A stretch of DNA of 25,968 nt, from positions 1 to 25,968 of the forward strand of contig JAAEPJ010000071.1 of the NCBI GenBank assembly GCA_024222485.1. The letters are read 5' to 3'. Source of the stretch: a bacterium (GTDB lineage: Bacteria > RUG730 > JAAEPJ01). Every line of letters begins with the position of its first letter. Position 1 is the stretch's first letter. Under the pieces are notes generated by a model. That model saw nothing but the letters and a program-made list of their open reading frames with translations, searched no databases and was not told where the DNA came from. This document shows, one piece after another, positions 17,279-25,134 of this stretch. Made by a program: the position numbers and the translations under genes.

Positions 17279-17968
17279 TTAAGTATCTGTAAACCTATAG
17301 CCAACACCCTCGACAGTTTCAATACATTTGCCATACCTGCCAAGTTTTTTTCGTAAATTTTCTACATGTTTATCAATCGTACGCGTATTCCCATAATAAT
17401 CGTAACCCCAAATATTTTCCATCAAATATGATCGATCTAGGACAACTCCTTGCTTTGACAAGAAAAAAGATAAAATACGAAACTCTTTTGGTGTTAAAAC
17501 CATTTCTTTTTTATTTAGCATAATTTTATGCTCATCAACATGCAGTTTTAAATGAAGAGACTCTAGGACCTTTTTAGGTTGAGCGATCTCGCCTCTACGC
17601 CTAAGTACGGCATTTATCCTCGCAATAAGAACATTCAACTTGAACGGCTTTGTCACATAATCATCTGCGCCAACCTCAAGCCCCCTCACAATATCATCAG
17701 TTGTCACATGTTTAGCTGTAATCATAATAATAGGAATATTTTTAGTCTGCTCATTAATTTTTAAAATATTACAAACATCCCAACCTGAAACACTACCAAG
17801 CTCTAGATCTAAAACAATCATATCAATATTTTTCTCAGAAGATAATTTAATAGCTGTTGCAGCATTGCGTGCAGTAAAAACAGTAAAGTCTTCCTCTGTT
17901 AAAGCATCTTTTATTAAAATTAAAATATCCGGTTCATCATCAACCACTAAAACTTTGATTGAATTCAT
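17279..17968 (-). CDS. OmpR/PhoB-family response regulator, orphan
   Basis: At 229 residues it has a receiver domain followed by a winged-helix DNA-binding domain. The acidic pocket is Asp10-Asp11, the phospho-acceptor is Asp54 (IVLDLELG), the conserved Thr is Thr84 (MITAK) and the Lys is Lys107 (TKPF), so phosphorylation should work. The C-terminal domain from about 130 has LTPKEFRILSF, the recognition-helix region NTRTIDKHVENLRKKL and the final VEGVGYRF hairpin. No histidine kinase gene is adjacent, so the partner is elsewhere and the regulon cannot be named. AAGGGGTG precedes the ATG. A 106-bp gap separates it from purQ, so it may begin a separate transcription unit leading into coaX-tmk-holB. 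Confidence 0.93.
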   Translation of the reverse strand: MNSIKVLVVDDEPDILILIKDALTEEDFTVFTARNAATAIKLSSEKNIDMIVLDLELGSVSGWDVCNILKINEQTKNIPIIMITAKHVTTDDIVRGLEVGADDYVTKPFKLNVLIARINAVLRRRGEIAQPKKVLESLHLKLHVDEHKIMLNKKEMVLTPKEFRILSFFLSKQGVVLDRSYLMENIWGYDYYGNTRTIDKHVENLRKKLGRYGKCIETVEGVGYRFTDT

Positions 17969-18074
17969 GATTAAACACCCCTTTTATTTTCACTCAATAA
18001 ATAAGAATATACTAAAAAAAAAAATTGCAACCACACTAAAGTATTTAACCTCTAAATTGTAATTTAATAATTTT

Positions 18075-18878
18075 TTATTTTTTGATCAATTGTTCTGCAT
18101 ACTCAACTGCGCTTTTAAATAAGTAGTAACCATCTGCAAACTCAGATATTGAGCTGTTTTTTTTATCTGTCCAATCAGGTGTCTGCCAAATATTAAATGC
18201 CCTCTCAGGATGTGGCATCATGCCTAAAACATTCCCAGCTTTATTACATATTCCTGCAATCGCATTAACTGCTCCATTAGGGTTTCTTGGATAATCAACT
18301 TCATTTCCATTCTCATCAGAATACCTAAATGCCACCAACTTATTATCTTCAATTTGTTTTAAAATATTATCATTTAAAGTCAAAAACTTTCCTTCTGCAT
18401 GTGCAGATGGAATCTTAATAATTTCAGGTAAATACTTTAAAAAAGGGGATGTATTATTAACCTTTTTAAGATGCACCCAACGACACTCAAACTTATCAGA
18501 ATTATTTAAAGTCAAAGTTGTATATTGTTGCTCATCAATAACACCATCAAGACCAGGCAAAAGACCTGTTTTAACCAAAACCTGAAAACCATTGCAAATC
18601 CCAAGAACAAGCCTGCCACTTGCAACAAATTCTTTTAACGAGTTTCGCAACTTATATTTCATTTCATTAGCCAAAATCTTGCCAGCTGAGATATCATCAC
18701 CATAGGAAAATCCACCGGGAATCGCAAGAATTTGATAATCCAAAACATCAACTTTTTTCGCTATTAATTTATTTACATGCACACAATCAACATCACAACC
18801 AAGCTCTTTAAACGCTTGAACAGTTTCTTGATCACAATTTGTCCCAGCAGTTCTTAAAATGATTACACTCGGGTTCAT
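18075..18878 (-). CDS. purQ: Phosphoribosylformylglycinamidine synthase, glutaminase subunit PurQ
   Basis: At 267 residues this class I glutamine amidotransferase delivers ammonia to PurL in purine synthesis. The nucleophile is Cys95 in GICNGFQ and the His-Glu pair is His223/Glu225 in MPHPERA. The oxyanion-loop PGGFSYGDD and the N-terminal RTAGTNCDQE match the family. It is longer than the roughly 225-residue Bacillus PurQ, as is usual for larger variants. GGAG lies eight bases before the ATG. Unlike purC, purS and purL it does not follow its partner directly; two non-purine genes intervene, and it appears to have its own promoter at 18902-18929. Confidence 0.95.
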   Translation of the reverse strand: MNPSVIILRTAGTNCDQETVQAFKELGCDVDCVHVNKLIAKKVDVLDYQILAIPGGFSYGDDISAGKILANEMKYKLRNSLKEFVASGRLVLGICNGFQVLVKTGLLPGLDGVIDEQQYTTLTLNNSDKFECRWVHLKKVNNTSPFLKYLPEIIKIPSAHAEGKFLTLNDNILKQIEDNKLVAFRYSDENGNEVDYPRNPNGAVNAIAGICNKAGNVLGMMPHPERAFNIWQTPDWTDKKNSSISEFADGYYLFKSAVEYAEQLIKK

Positions 18879-18901
18879 TTCATGTCTCCGTTTATTTTAT
18901 T

Positions 18902-18929
18902 ATTATAATTAACTTTTTTTTAAAAGCAA
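18902..18929 (-). promoter_or_regulatory. Candidate promoter for purQ
   Basis: On the minus strand, TTGCTT (18929-18924), a 16-base spacer and a perfect TATAAT (18907-18902) precede the purQ start by about 24 bp. The -35 match is only partial. The -10 falls inside one copy of an imperfect direct repeat whose other copy lies at 18971-18993. Confidence 0.45.
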
Positions 18930-18932
18930 AAC

Positions 18933-18965
18933 AGCCAAGCTAAGAAAAAAATATTTTCTTAGGCT
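18933..18965 (-). terminator. Hairpin after the RadC-like gene, probable intrinsic terminator
   Basis: TAAGAAAA (18941-18948) pairs with TTTTCTTA (18954-18961) around a five-base loop. AGCC (18933-18936) pairs with GGCT (18962-18965), with a four-base bulge. On the minus strand it is followed by TGTTTTGCTTTT. Its place 80 bp after the RadC-like stop and before the purQ promoter suits a terminator for the purL-led unit. The stem is AT-rich and the U-run interrupted, so it may be leaky. Confidence 0.45.
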
Positions 18966-19043
18966 AATTGATTATAATTAACCTTTTTAAAAGTTAGGAA
19001 AAAAATTCATATATTTATACAGAAAGCAAGAAAGCGAATCTAT

Positions 19044-19754
19044 TTATAATCGCTCGACTTTTTCTTTAGCTAACTTAGTATACCTGATAATTTCTTCAAA
19101 AGACTTACCGTCGACTTTCATCTCTCTCGCAATCTCAACCGCTTTTTCAAGCTTCCCTTTACGCTCACCAAGCTCAATCCCCTGTTCCTGACCTATTTGT
19201 TGCCCTTGTTTCACACCAGCTTCTAAGCCTTCAAGGACCCCAAGCTTTCTGCCCTCTGCTTGTTGCTCTCGTTTCAACTTAAAGTATAATTCATCCATGC
19301 CATAATTTCTCGCTATACTGTAAAAATTATCATTGCCTACAATCATGTGATCATAAAATACAATGCCACCTTTTTTTGTAATATGTAATAATTCTTTAGT
19401 AAACTCAATATCTGCTTCACTCGGCTGTGGATTACCTGATGGATGATTATGTAACAAAACAATACCATAAGCATTAAGTGGAATAGAAGCCCTAATTGTT
19501 TCAAAAGGACGGCGGGTAATAGTATGCAAATTCCCGATGGCAATAACTTCATAACAAATAATTTTTAAATTTATATCTAAGCTAATTGTAATCAATTTTT
19601 CCTTTCTATCACTCTCCAAATCTTTAAATAAGTCAAACAACACTTCTTGATCAACCGAGCCCAAATCAGCAAATTTTGAGTTAACTTGTTTTTCCTTGAA
19701 CTGAATACTTACTTCTCGCAAATATCCGTAATCTTTTTTTTCAGACGGTGCCAT
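19044..19754 (-). CDS. RadC-type JAB/MPN domain protein with Rpn-like glycine-periodic tail
   Basis: This is a 236-residue protein. Residues about 32-150 form the RadC JAB domain, with HNHPSGNPQPSEAD carrying the zinc-site residues His102, His104 and Asp115. FYDHMIVG and FYSIA follow, as in RadC. The helix-hairpin-helix N-terminus of chromosomal RadC is absent. From about 165 the protein continues with a tail rich in G-x-E/Q-x-G repeats (EGRKLG, EGLEAG, KQGQQIGQEQG, ELGERKG). It then has KLEKAVEIAREM and a helical FEEIIRYTKLAKEKVERL end. This tail resembles the C-terminus of Rpn/PD-(D/E)XK transposase-like nucleases, not of RadC. GAGGG lies six bases before the ATG, and only 2 bp separate it from the upstream membrane-protein gene. 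The substrate of RadC JAB domains is unknown. Confidence 0.8.
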   Translation of the reverse strand: MAPSEKKDYGYLREVSIQFKEKQVNSKFADLGSVDQEVLFDLFKDLESDRKEKLITISLDINLKIICYEVIAIGNLHTITRRPFETIRASIPLNAYGIVLLHNHPSGNPQPSEADIEFTKELLHITKKGGIVFYDHMIVGNDNFYSIARNYGMDELYFKLKREQQAEGRKLGVLEGLEAGVKQGQQIGQEQGIELGERKGKLEKAVEIAREMKVDGKSFEEIIRYTKLAKEKVERL

Positions 19755-19756
19755 CT

Positions 19757-20608
19757 TTACCCTCTTTTGTCATCTTCATCCTCTCTAATGATAGGAGGAA
19801 CATTCCCTTGTATTTCATCACACATCTGTTTTTTTACATCAACAATTCCATTTTTAATTAATTTTTCTATAAATCTATCTTCAAAATCTAAATCTAAATT
19901 ATAAAGTTTCAGCTCTATATCCTCGCTTACATGCCTAGCTTTTAACAAAATATATTCTATTTTATTTTCTAAAAAATAAGATAAATACAAATGATTTGAT
20001 ATAAAATAATCATTAGCCGCGTCATTTAACTCAGCTAACCTTTTTAAGTAAGACTTCTCTATTATTTTTTTTATAATTTTTTCTTTTATTGAATTTGTAG
20101 CCTCATGTATTTGCCTCATTTTATATTCATACAAAATTAAGGTAGCCTCAGAACCAATTTTATTTTTATCATACTCCTTAAGAGGAATAAAATTTCTCGT
20201 TTTTTCTATTAAGGAGTATAATTCTTTTTTATCTTCTAAAGATAAAAAGTTACGCTTAGAATCTTTCTGAACATGTTCCCATAATTTATCTCTAGAAAAC
20301 TTATGTAAAATACTTATATAACCTTGAAACCCTATCAAATATTGTGATAGATACTCATCTAATTCCTTTAAAATTCTCAATAACTCCGAATAAATAATAT
20401 TTCGCTTTTTAATAAAAATATCGACATTACTTAGTTCTTTCTGATATTGTGATCGTTGGGTTTCCTTAATAACTTCTAATTCAGACTTATACTCCTTTAA
20501 ATCATTAGAAAATAAAAAATTTAAAATTTTCCCTCTCGCATTATAAATATAAACAAAACATATAAGCAAAATAATACACATTATAATGACATTTATTAAA
20601 ATTACCAT
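19757..20608 (-). CDS. Membrane-anchored protein of unknown function
   Basis: I do not recognise this 283-residue protein. It has one N-terminal membrane segment (about 2-24, VILINVIIMCIILLICFVYIY). The cytosolic or periplasmic body that follows is rich in Lys, Glu, Leu, Ile and Tyr and looks helical, with coiled-coil-like stretches near 35-75 and 165-195. The end is acidic (REDEDDKRG). Positively charged residues just after the hydrophobic segment suggest that the body faces the cytoplasm. Its ATG overlaps the purL stop by 7 bp (ATGGTAA), and the RadC-like gene follows after 2 bp, so the three are likely co-translated. No enzyme motif is visible. Confidence 0.75.
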   Translation of the reverse strand: MVILINVIIMCIILLICFVYIYNARGKILNFLFSNDLKEYKSELEVIKETQRSQYQKELSNVDIFIKKRNIIYSELLRILKELDEYLSQYLIGFQGYISILHKFSRDKLWEHVQKDSKRNFLSLEDKKELYSLIEKTRNFIPLKEYDKNKIGSEATLILYEYKMRQIHEATNSIKEKIIKKIIEKSYLKRLAELNDAANDYFISNHLYLSYFLENKIEYILLKARHVSEDIELKLYNLDLDFEDRFIEKLIKNGIVDVKKQMCDEIQGNVPPIIREDEDDKRG

Positions 20609-22989
20609 TTTACACTCTTAAATGCTTTTTCTAAATCATTAATGTCCACATCAATACAAATATTAGCATTATCTTTAACGAGCAACTTTTTAGAATCATT
20701 TACCATGCCAAGCTTGAGACATATTAACTGCTTATCGGCAAATTTAGCTTCAAAATCAGCTTTAGAAGAAGTTGAAATCTCAACAATAAACCTTGAACAT
20801 GATTCTGAAAATAATTTTGTATAACTATTCAATCTATTATTGACATCAGAAATATCAATCTCAGCACCCATCCCACCTGCAAATGCCATTTCAGAAAGAG
20901 TAACAGCTAGACCTCCCTCTGAACAGTCATGGATTGAAGTAATAAGCTCCTCATCAATAATTTCATTCATTCTATCCATTGTTTTTTTTGAAGTTTTTAA
21001 GTCGACTTTTGGCAAATTTGTGGTTTCAATATTATTAATAACATTAAAAATACTTCCACCTAGCTCATCCTCTGTTTCACCAATTAAATAAAGCAAATTA
21101 CCGCTTTGTTTAAGATTCATAGTTAAGCACTTGCGAATATCTTTTAAAACTCCTATAGATGAGATTAATAAGGTTCCAGGGATTGATAAAAGGTTCCCCT
21201 CTTTATCGAGATAAGTATTATTTAAACTGTCTTTACCCGAGATAAAGGGAATGCCATAAACAAGTGAAGCATCATGGCAAGCTTTAGCCGCACGCACAAT
21301 ACCTGCAAGCTCTTTTTTATCTTCAGGGTCACCCCAACAAAAATTATCTAAAAATGCCGCACGCTCAAGAACCCCGCCTGTACAAATCATATTCCGCATT
21401 GCTTCATCAATGTTGGCTAAACTCATCCAATAAGGATCAACTTTACCATACTCATGGTTTATCCCACAACTTACTGAAACTCCCTTAAAACTCTCAGCAA
21501 CTGGTCTAACAACCGCCCCATCTCCAGGACCTTCATGCTTCCCCTGAATAGGCTTAATAACACTAGAACCTTGGACTTCATGATCATATTGACGGATTAC
21601 CCATTCTTTAGAGCAGACATTAGGGTGATTTAAAATTTTAAGTAAAACCTTATTTGCATCTATTTTGGGATATTTAGCTGTTTTCAATAATACTCCAGGC
21701 CATTCTGCATACCGTTTATAACGGGGAACTCCTCCATGTAAAAACTCCATATCTAAATCACAAACAATATCATTCTCATATTTTAAAACAAGTCTACCTG
21801 TATCTGTAAAATTACCTAAAACAGCAACCTCAACATCTTCCTCTTTAAAAACCTTTGTTAGTTCAAGTAAGTTTTCAGGCTGAACAGCTAAAACCATCCG
21901 CTCCTGTGCTTCCGACACCCATATTTCCCAAGGTTTTAAACCTTGGTACTTTAAAGGACATTTATCTAAAGACATCTCAACACCTGTTTCTTCCCCTAAT
22001 TCGCCAACAGCAGAAGAAAAACCACCGGCACCACAGTCTGTTAACCCACGATAAAGACCTTTATCACGAGCAACCAGTAAAGTATCTAAAATCTTTTTTT
22101 CAATAATAGGGTGCCCTATCTGGACTGCACTCGACTCTGTGTTTTCATCTAAAGCAAGCGAAGAAAATGTTGCCCCATGAATACCATCCCGACCAGTCCT
22201 GCCACCAACAGCCACAATATAATCACCAGCTAATACAGCTTTATCCACCATTGACTTTGGCATAATACCTGCTGTTCCTGCATATACTAGTGGATTACAA
22301 GTAAAGCCTTCATCAAATACCACGGCACCATTAATAGTAGGAATCCCCATTCTATTCCCATAATCCCGTACACCTTCAACAACACCTTTCATGATCTGCT
22401 TTGGATGAAGCACACCTTTTGGGAGGTTATCCCACCCCTCATCAGGCTCACCAAAACAAAAAACATCCGTATTAAAAATTGGTTTTGCCCCAAGTCCGAC
22501 CCCTAAAATATCACGAATTACACCACCAATCCCTGTTCCTGCACCCCCATAAGGCTCAAGTGCTGAAGGATGATTATGTGTTTCAACTTTAAACGCGACA
22601 CCATTGTCTTTATCAAATTCTATAACACCAGCATTATCTTTGAATACTGACCAACACCACTCTTTATTTAACTTATTTGTTGCTTCAACAATCGTTGACT
22701 TTAAAAGGTTATCAATAATTTCTATCTTACCATTTTGATCTTTATATTCGACTACACCCATTAATGTTTTATGCTTACAGTGTTCACTCCAAGTCTGAGC
22801 AATTGTTTCGAGTTCGACATCCGTAGGATTCCGTCTGATGGTTTTATAGTAATCTTGTACCGCTTGCATTTCTTTAAGATTTAAGGAAAGCAAATTATCC
22901 TTACTAAGCGTTATCAGGTCATCCGCATTACAGTCCAGCAATTCAATATAAGTAAAGTTATCCGATTTTATTTTAGTAATTTCTGTCAT
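20602..22989 (-). CDS. purL: Phosphoribosylformylglycinamidine synthase, synthetase subunit PurL
   Basis: At 795 residues it converts FGAR, ATP and PurQ-derived ammonia to FGAM. The N-terminal WSEHCKHK carries the catalytic His70. THNHPSALEPYGGAGTGIGG forms the nucleotide and metal site, and KGVLHPKQIMKG follows near 200. A second half from about 480 has GISG-type segments including FISGKDSLNNTY and SIHDCSEGGLAVTLSEMA. It is longer than the roughly 740-residue small PurL but lacks the PurS-like N-terminal and glutaminase domains of large PurL, which are supplied by separate purS and purQ. GGAG precedes the ATG. It follows purS by 70 bp and overlaps the next gene by 7 bp. Confidence 0.95.
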   Translation of the reverse strand: MTEITKIKSDNFTYIELLDCNADDLITLSKDNLLSLNLKEMQAVQDYYKTIRRNPTDVELETIAQTWSEHCKHKTLMGVVEYKDQNGKIEIIDNLLKSTIVEATNKLNKEWCWSVFKDNAGVIEFDKDNGVAFKVETHNHPSALEPYGGAGTGIGGVIRDILGVGLGAKPIFNTDVFCFGEPDEGWDNLPKGVLHPKQIMKGVVEGVRDYGNRMGIPTINGAVVFDEGFTCNPLVYAGTAGIMPKSMVDKAVLAGDYIVAVGGRTGRDGIHGATFSSLALDENTESSAVQIGHPIIEKKILDTLLVARDKGLYRGLTDCGAGGFSSAVGELGEETGVEMSLDKCPLKYQGLKPWEIWVSEAQERMVLAVQPENLLELTKVFKEEDVEVAVLGNFTDTGRLVLKYENDIVCDLDMEFLHGGVPRYKRYAEWPGVLLKTAKYPKIDANKVLLKILNHPNVCSKEWVIRQYDHEVQGSSVIKPIQGKHEGPGDGAVVRPVAESFKGVSVSCGINHEYGKVDPYWMSLANIDEAMRNMICTGGVLERAAFLDNFCWGDPEDKKELAGIVRAAKACHDASLVYGIPFISGKDSLNNTYLDKEGNLLSIPGTLLISSIGVLKDIRKCLTMNLKQSGNLLYLIGETEDELGGSIFNVINNIETTNLPKVDLKTSKKTMDRMNEIIDEELITSIHDCSEGGLAVTLSEMAFAGGMGAEIDISDVNNRLNSYTKLFSESCSRFIVEISTSSKADFEAKFADKQLICLKLGMVNDSKKLLVKDNANICIDVDINDLEKAFKSVKW

Positions 22990-23059
22990 TTTTATCTCCG
23001 TATTTAATATAACTATTATAAATTATAATATAGTTCCAAGTATATAATTTCAGATAAAG

Positions 23060-23518
23060 TTACCTCAAGCTATACTCATGTATCACTGAATTCATTAAAA
23101 GTTTCCTTATAAGCTCGTCTACCTCTTGTTTATCAACTTCTTGTGAAATTAAGTACCTAGAACCTGTATGGACATTAGCTTGATGATTAATACCAATAGT
23201 CCTTATCCCTCTTTCAATCGTCTCCCCAACAGGATCAGTAACACCATTTTTCAGCCAAATATCAGCAAGATAAACATCTTGATAAGGAGATTCCCTATCG
23301 GTCGAGGCAACCCTATAGTCTTGAGTAACCGGATCAACTAAAAGCTCTTGTGCAATTAAATTAAGTTCATCACAACTCATTTCAACATTAATTTTATACA
23401 GTCGTTCTGTTTTTAAGTTAAAACTAGTTTGGAACCCTGCAGCTTTAATCTCTTTTAATATTGCTTTTGAATTTGTATCAAATTCAGCTTTTTTATAATA
23501 TACCTCTATAATATTCAT
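23060..23518 (-). CDS. purS: PurS with two tandem PurS-like domains
   Basis: At 152 residues it is about twice the usual PurS length of 80. The second half (about 79-152) is a recognisable PurS, with KNGVTDPVGETIERG, V-x-T-G-S-R-Y and LLMNSVIHEYSL matching the D-P-x-G and L-L-A-N-x-V-I-x-x-Y pattern. The first half (about 1-70) has the same plan in diverged form and ends LLVDPVTQDYRV. PurS normally acts as a homodimer bridging PurL and PurQ, so this is in effect a fused dimer. It corresponds to the N-terminal domain found attached to PurL in larger enzymes. AAGGAAG precedes the ATG. A 465-bp gap separates it from purC. Confidence 0.85.
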   Translation of the reverse strand: MNIIEVYYKKAEFDTNSKAILKEIKAAGFQTSFNLKTERLYKINVEMSCDELNLIAQELLVDPVTQDYRVASTDRESPYQDVYLADIWLKNGVTDPVGETIERGIRTIGINHQANVHTGSRYLISQEVDKQEVDELIRKLLMNSVIHEYSLR

Positions 23519-23983
23519 CTATTTCAAACTTCCTTTTTTTGTTCTTTAAAATCTCTAAAAAGGCAACCTACTATTATTTTCTATTATATTGATAAAAACC
23601 AAGAACTGATGGAGTCCTTTCTCTTACGAAAAATAATAATCCCTTTTCTATCTTAACAAGTTTTTTTCTCCCCTTTTTAATATCTCATCCTTTATTTCAA
23701 TAGCCAATTATTTCTCCTGACAATAGATTAGTATTTTCCTTACGCCTCAACGGTATATTTTTGTTAAATATCTATACAGAAAAACTATAAATATTCTAGC
23801 GTTTATATGCCTCAATACATAGGCTTATACCCCATTATACTCTAGTCCATTGGATATAAAATATCATTAAAATTTGAACAATCAAAAACCTGACCATAAA
23901 TAAAAAACTGCTATTTCTATGGGTTATGTCTCAAAAAAACCTAAAGGATACAATAAAAAATTCTAAAAAAATACTTGATCAAT
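23519..23983. other. Gene-free spacer between purC and purS
   Basis: No credible coding frame is present in these 465 AT-rich bases. I see an inverted repeat TATA-T-GCCT / AGGC-T-TATA at 23804-23829 with an eight-base loop. TATAAT-type -10 motifs on the minus strand lie at 23839-23834 and 23588-23583, neither with a good -35. The sequence does not resemble purine, PRPP, ZTP or THF riboswitch cores as I know them. It may be the purS leader or the worn remains of a lost gene. Confidence 0.4.
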
Positions 23984-24847
23984 TTATTTAATCAAAAGGT
24001 CACAAACTTCTTGATACTTAGCAACTGTCTTATCTACTATTTTTTTTGGTAACTCCGGTACTGGCAGATTTTTATCCCACTTTAAATCTTTTTCTAAATA
24101 GTCTCGTACAATTTGTTTATCATAGCTATCTTGTGATTTTCCAGATTGATAAGTACTAACATTCCAAAACCTTGATGAATCCGGAGTCAAGACCTCATCA
24201 ATTACAATAATCTCCCCATCTACAACACCAAACTCAAACTTTGTATCTGCAATAATAATGCCTTTAGTCAAAGCATAATCAGCAGCAGAATTATAAAGAG
24301 CAAGGCTTTTTTCTTTTAAGATATTAAATGTTGCTTGACCTATTATTTTAACAGCTTCCGCCTCAGAAATATTAACATCATGATCACCAACTTCAGCCTT
24401 AGTCGATGGTGTAAAAATTGGTTCTGGTAATTTTGAGCTATTTAAAAATCCTTCAGGCAAGGAAATACTACAAACTGTGCCACTATCTTGATATTCTTTA
24501 AGTCCTGACCCTGCTATATAGCCACGCACAATACATTCAATATCAATTCTCTCTGCTTTTTTTACAAGCATTGATCTGCCTGCCAACTCTTCTTTGTAGG
24601 CATGTAATTCTTTGGGGTATTGGTCTACATCAGCACTAATAAAATGGGTAGGCACAACTTCTTTTAATTTATCAAACCAAAAAACACTAAGTTTTGTTAA
24701 AAACTTCCCCTTATTCACAATAGGTGTCGGTAATATATGATCAAAAGCTGAAATACGATCACTCGTTACAATCAGTAGTTTATCGTCTAAATCATAAACA
24801 TCCCGTACTTTTCCCTGATTTAAAAGCTTAATTGGTAAAATTGACAT
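23984..24847 (-). CDS. purC: SAICAR synthetase
   Basis: At 287 residues it joins aspartate to CAIR in purine synthesis. The N-terminal NQGKVRDVYDL supplies the ATP glycine-rich strand and VTSDRISAFDHILP follows. RGYIAGSGLKEY (near 108) and FTPSTKAEVGDHDVNIS (near 145) are the aspartate and CAIR binding segments. ADTKFEFG and IDEVLTPDSSRFW carry metal and ATP contacts. The length fits the longer, roughly 290-residue bacterial/eukaryotic-type enzyme. GGAGG lies nine bases before the ATG. It is the first gene of the purine block, with a 20-bp near-palindrome upstream. Confidence 0.96.
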   Translation of the reverse strand: MSILPIKLLNQGKVRDVYDLDDKLLIVTSDRISAFDHILPTPIVNKGKFLTKLSVFWFDKLKEVVPTHFISADVDQYPKELHAYKEELAGRSMLVKKAERIDIECIVRGYIAGSGLKEYQDSGTVCSISLPEGFLNSSKLPEPIFTPSTKAEVGDHDVNISEAEAVKIIGQATFNILKEKSLALYNSAADYALTKGIIIADTKFEFGVVDGEIIVIDEVLTPDSSRFWNVSTYQSGKSQDSYDKQIVRDYLEKDLKWDKNLPVPELPKKIVDKTVAKYQEVCDLLIK

Positions 24848-24889
24848 AATTAAGATCCTCCGTATTTAATAGATAAAAATAAATTATTT

Positions 24890-24909
24890 TTACTTAATAT
24901 ATTAGGTAA
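24890..24909. promoter_or_regulatory. Near-palindrome upstream of purC, possible operator
   Basis: TTACTTAATATATTAGGTAA is a 20-bp palindrome with one mismatched pair, centred about 52 bp before the purC ATG, where an operator overlapping the promoter would be expected. It is almost pure A and T, so chance is a real alternative. The rest of the 287-bp gap to 25134 has a short stem ATCTC-CTTTT-GAGAT at 24969-24983 and nothing else I can name. Confidence 0.35.
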
Positions 24910-25134
24910 TAAAAAGTGGAATATACAATAATTTTGATATTTAAACTCAGTAATCAAAAATAAAGGTGATCTCCTTTTGAGATAAAATCAACTAACAGAT
25001 TTTTTAATAATATATTTTTATGGATATAAAGGTCAATATTAATATCTATGTTTCAGTATTAATAAATAAATTATTAATAAAATAATAAAAAACTTTTTTC
25101 TCTAAGCAATGCTTTTCCTTTACCTTCATAAGAT

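Noticed and set aside
19343-19552. A 69-codon minus-strand frame within the RadC-like gene
   Set aside because: It is an alternative frame of the HNHPSG-containing region; the JAB frame carries all conserved residues.
23519-23983. A purine or other known riboswitch before purS
   Set aside because: I could not find the conserved core bases of purine, PRPP, ZTP or THF riboswitches in either strand by eye.
24850-24957. A 35-codon TTG-started frame ending just before purC, with an AAAAGGAG motif upstream, as a leader peptide
   Set aside because: The Shine-Dalgarno is about 14 bases from the TTG, the composition is that of random AT-rich DNA, and there is no run of regulatory codons.
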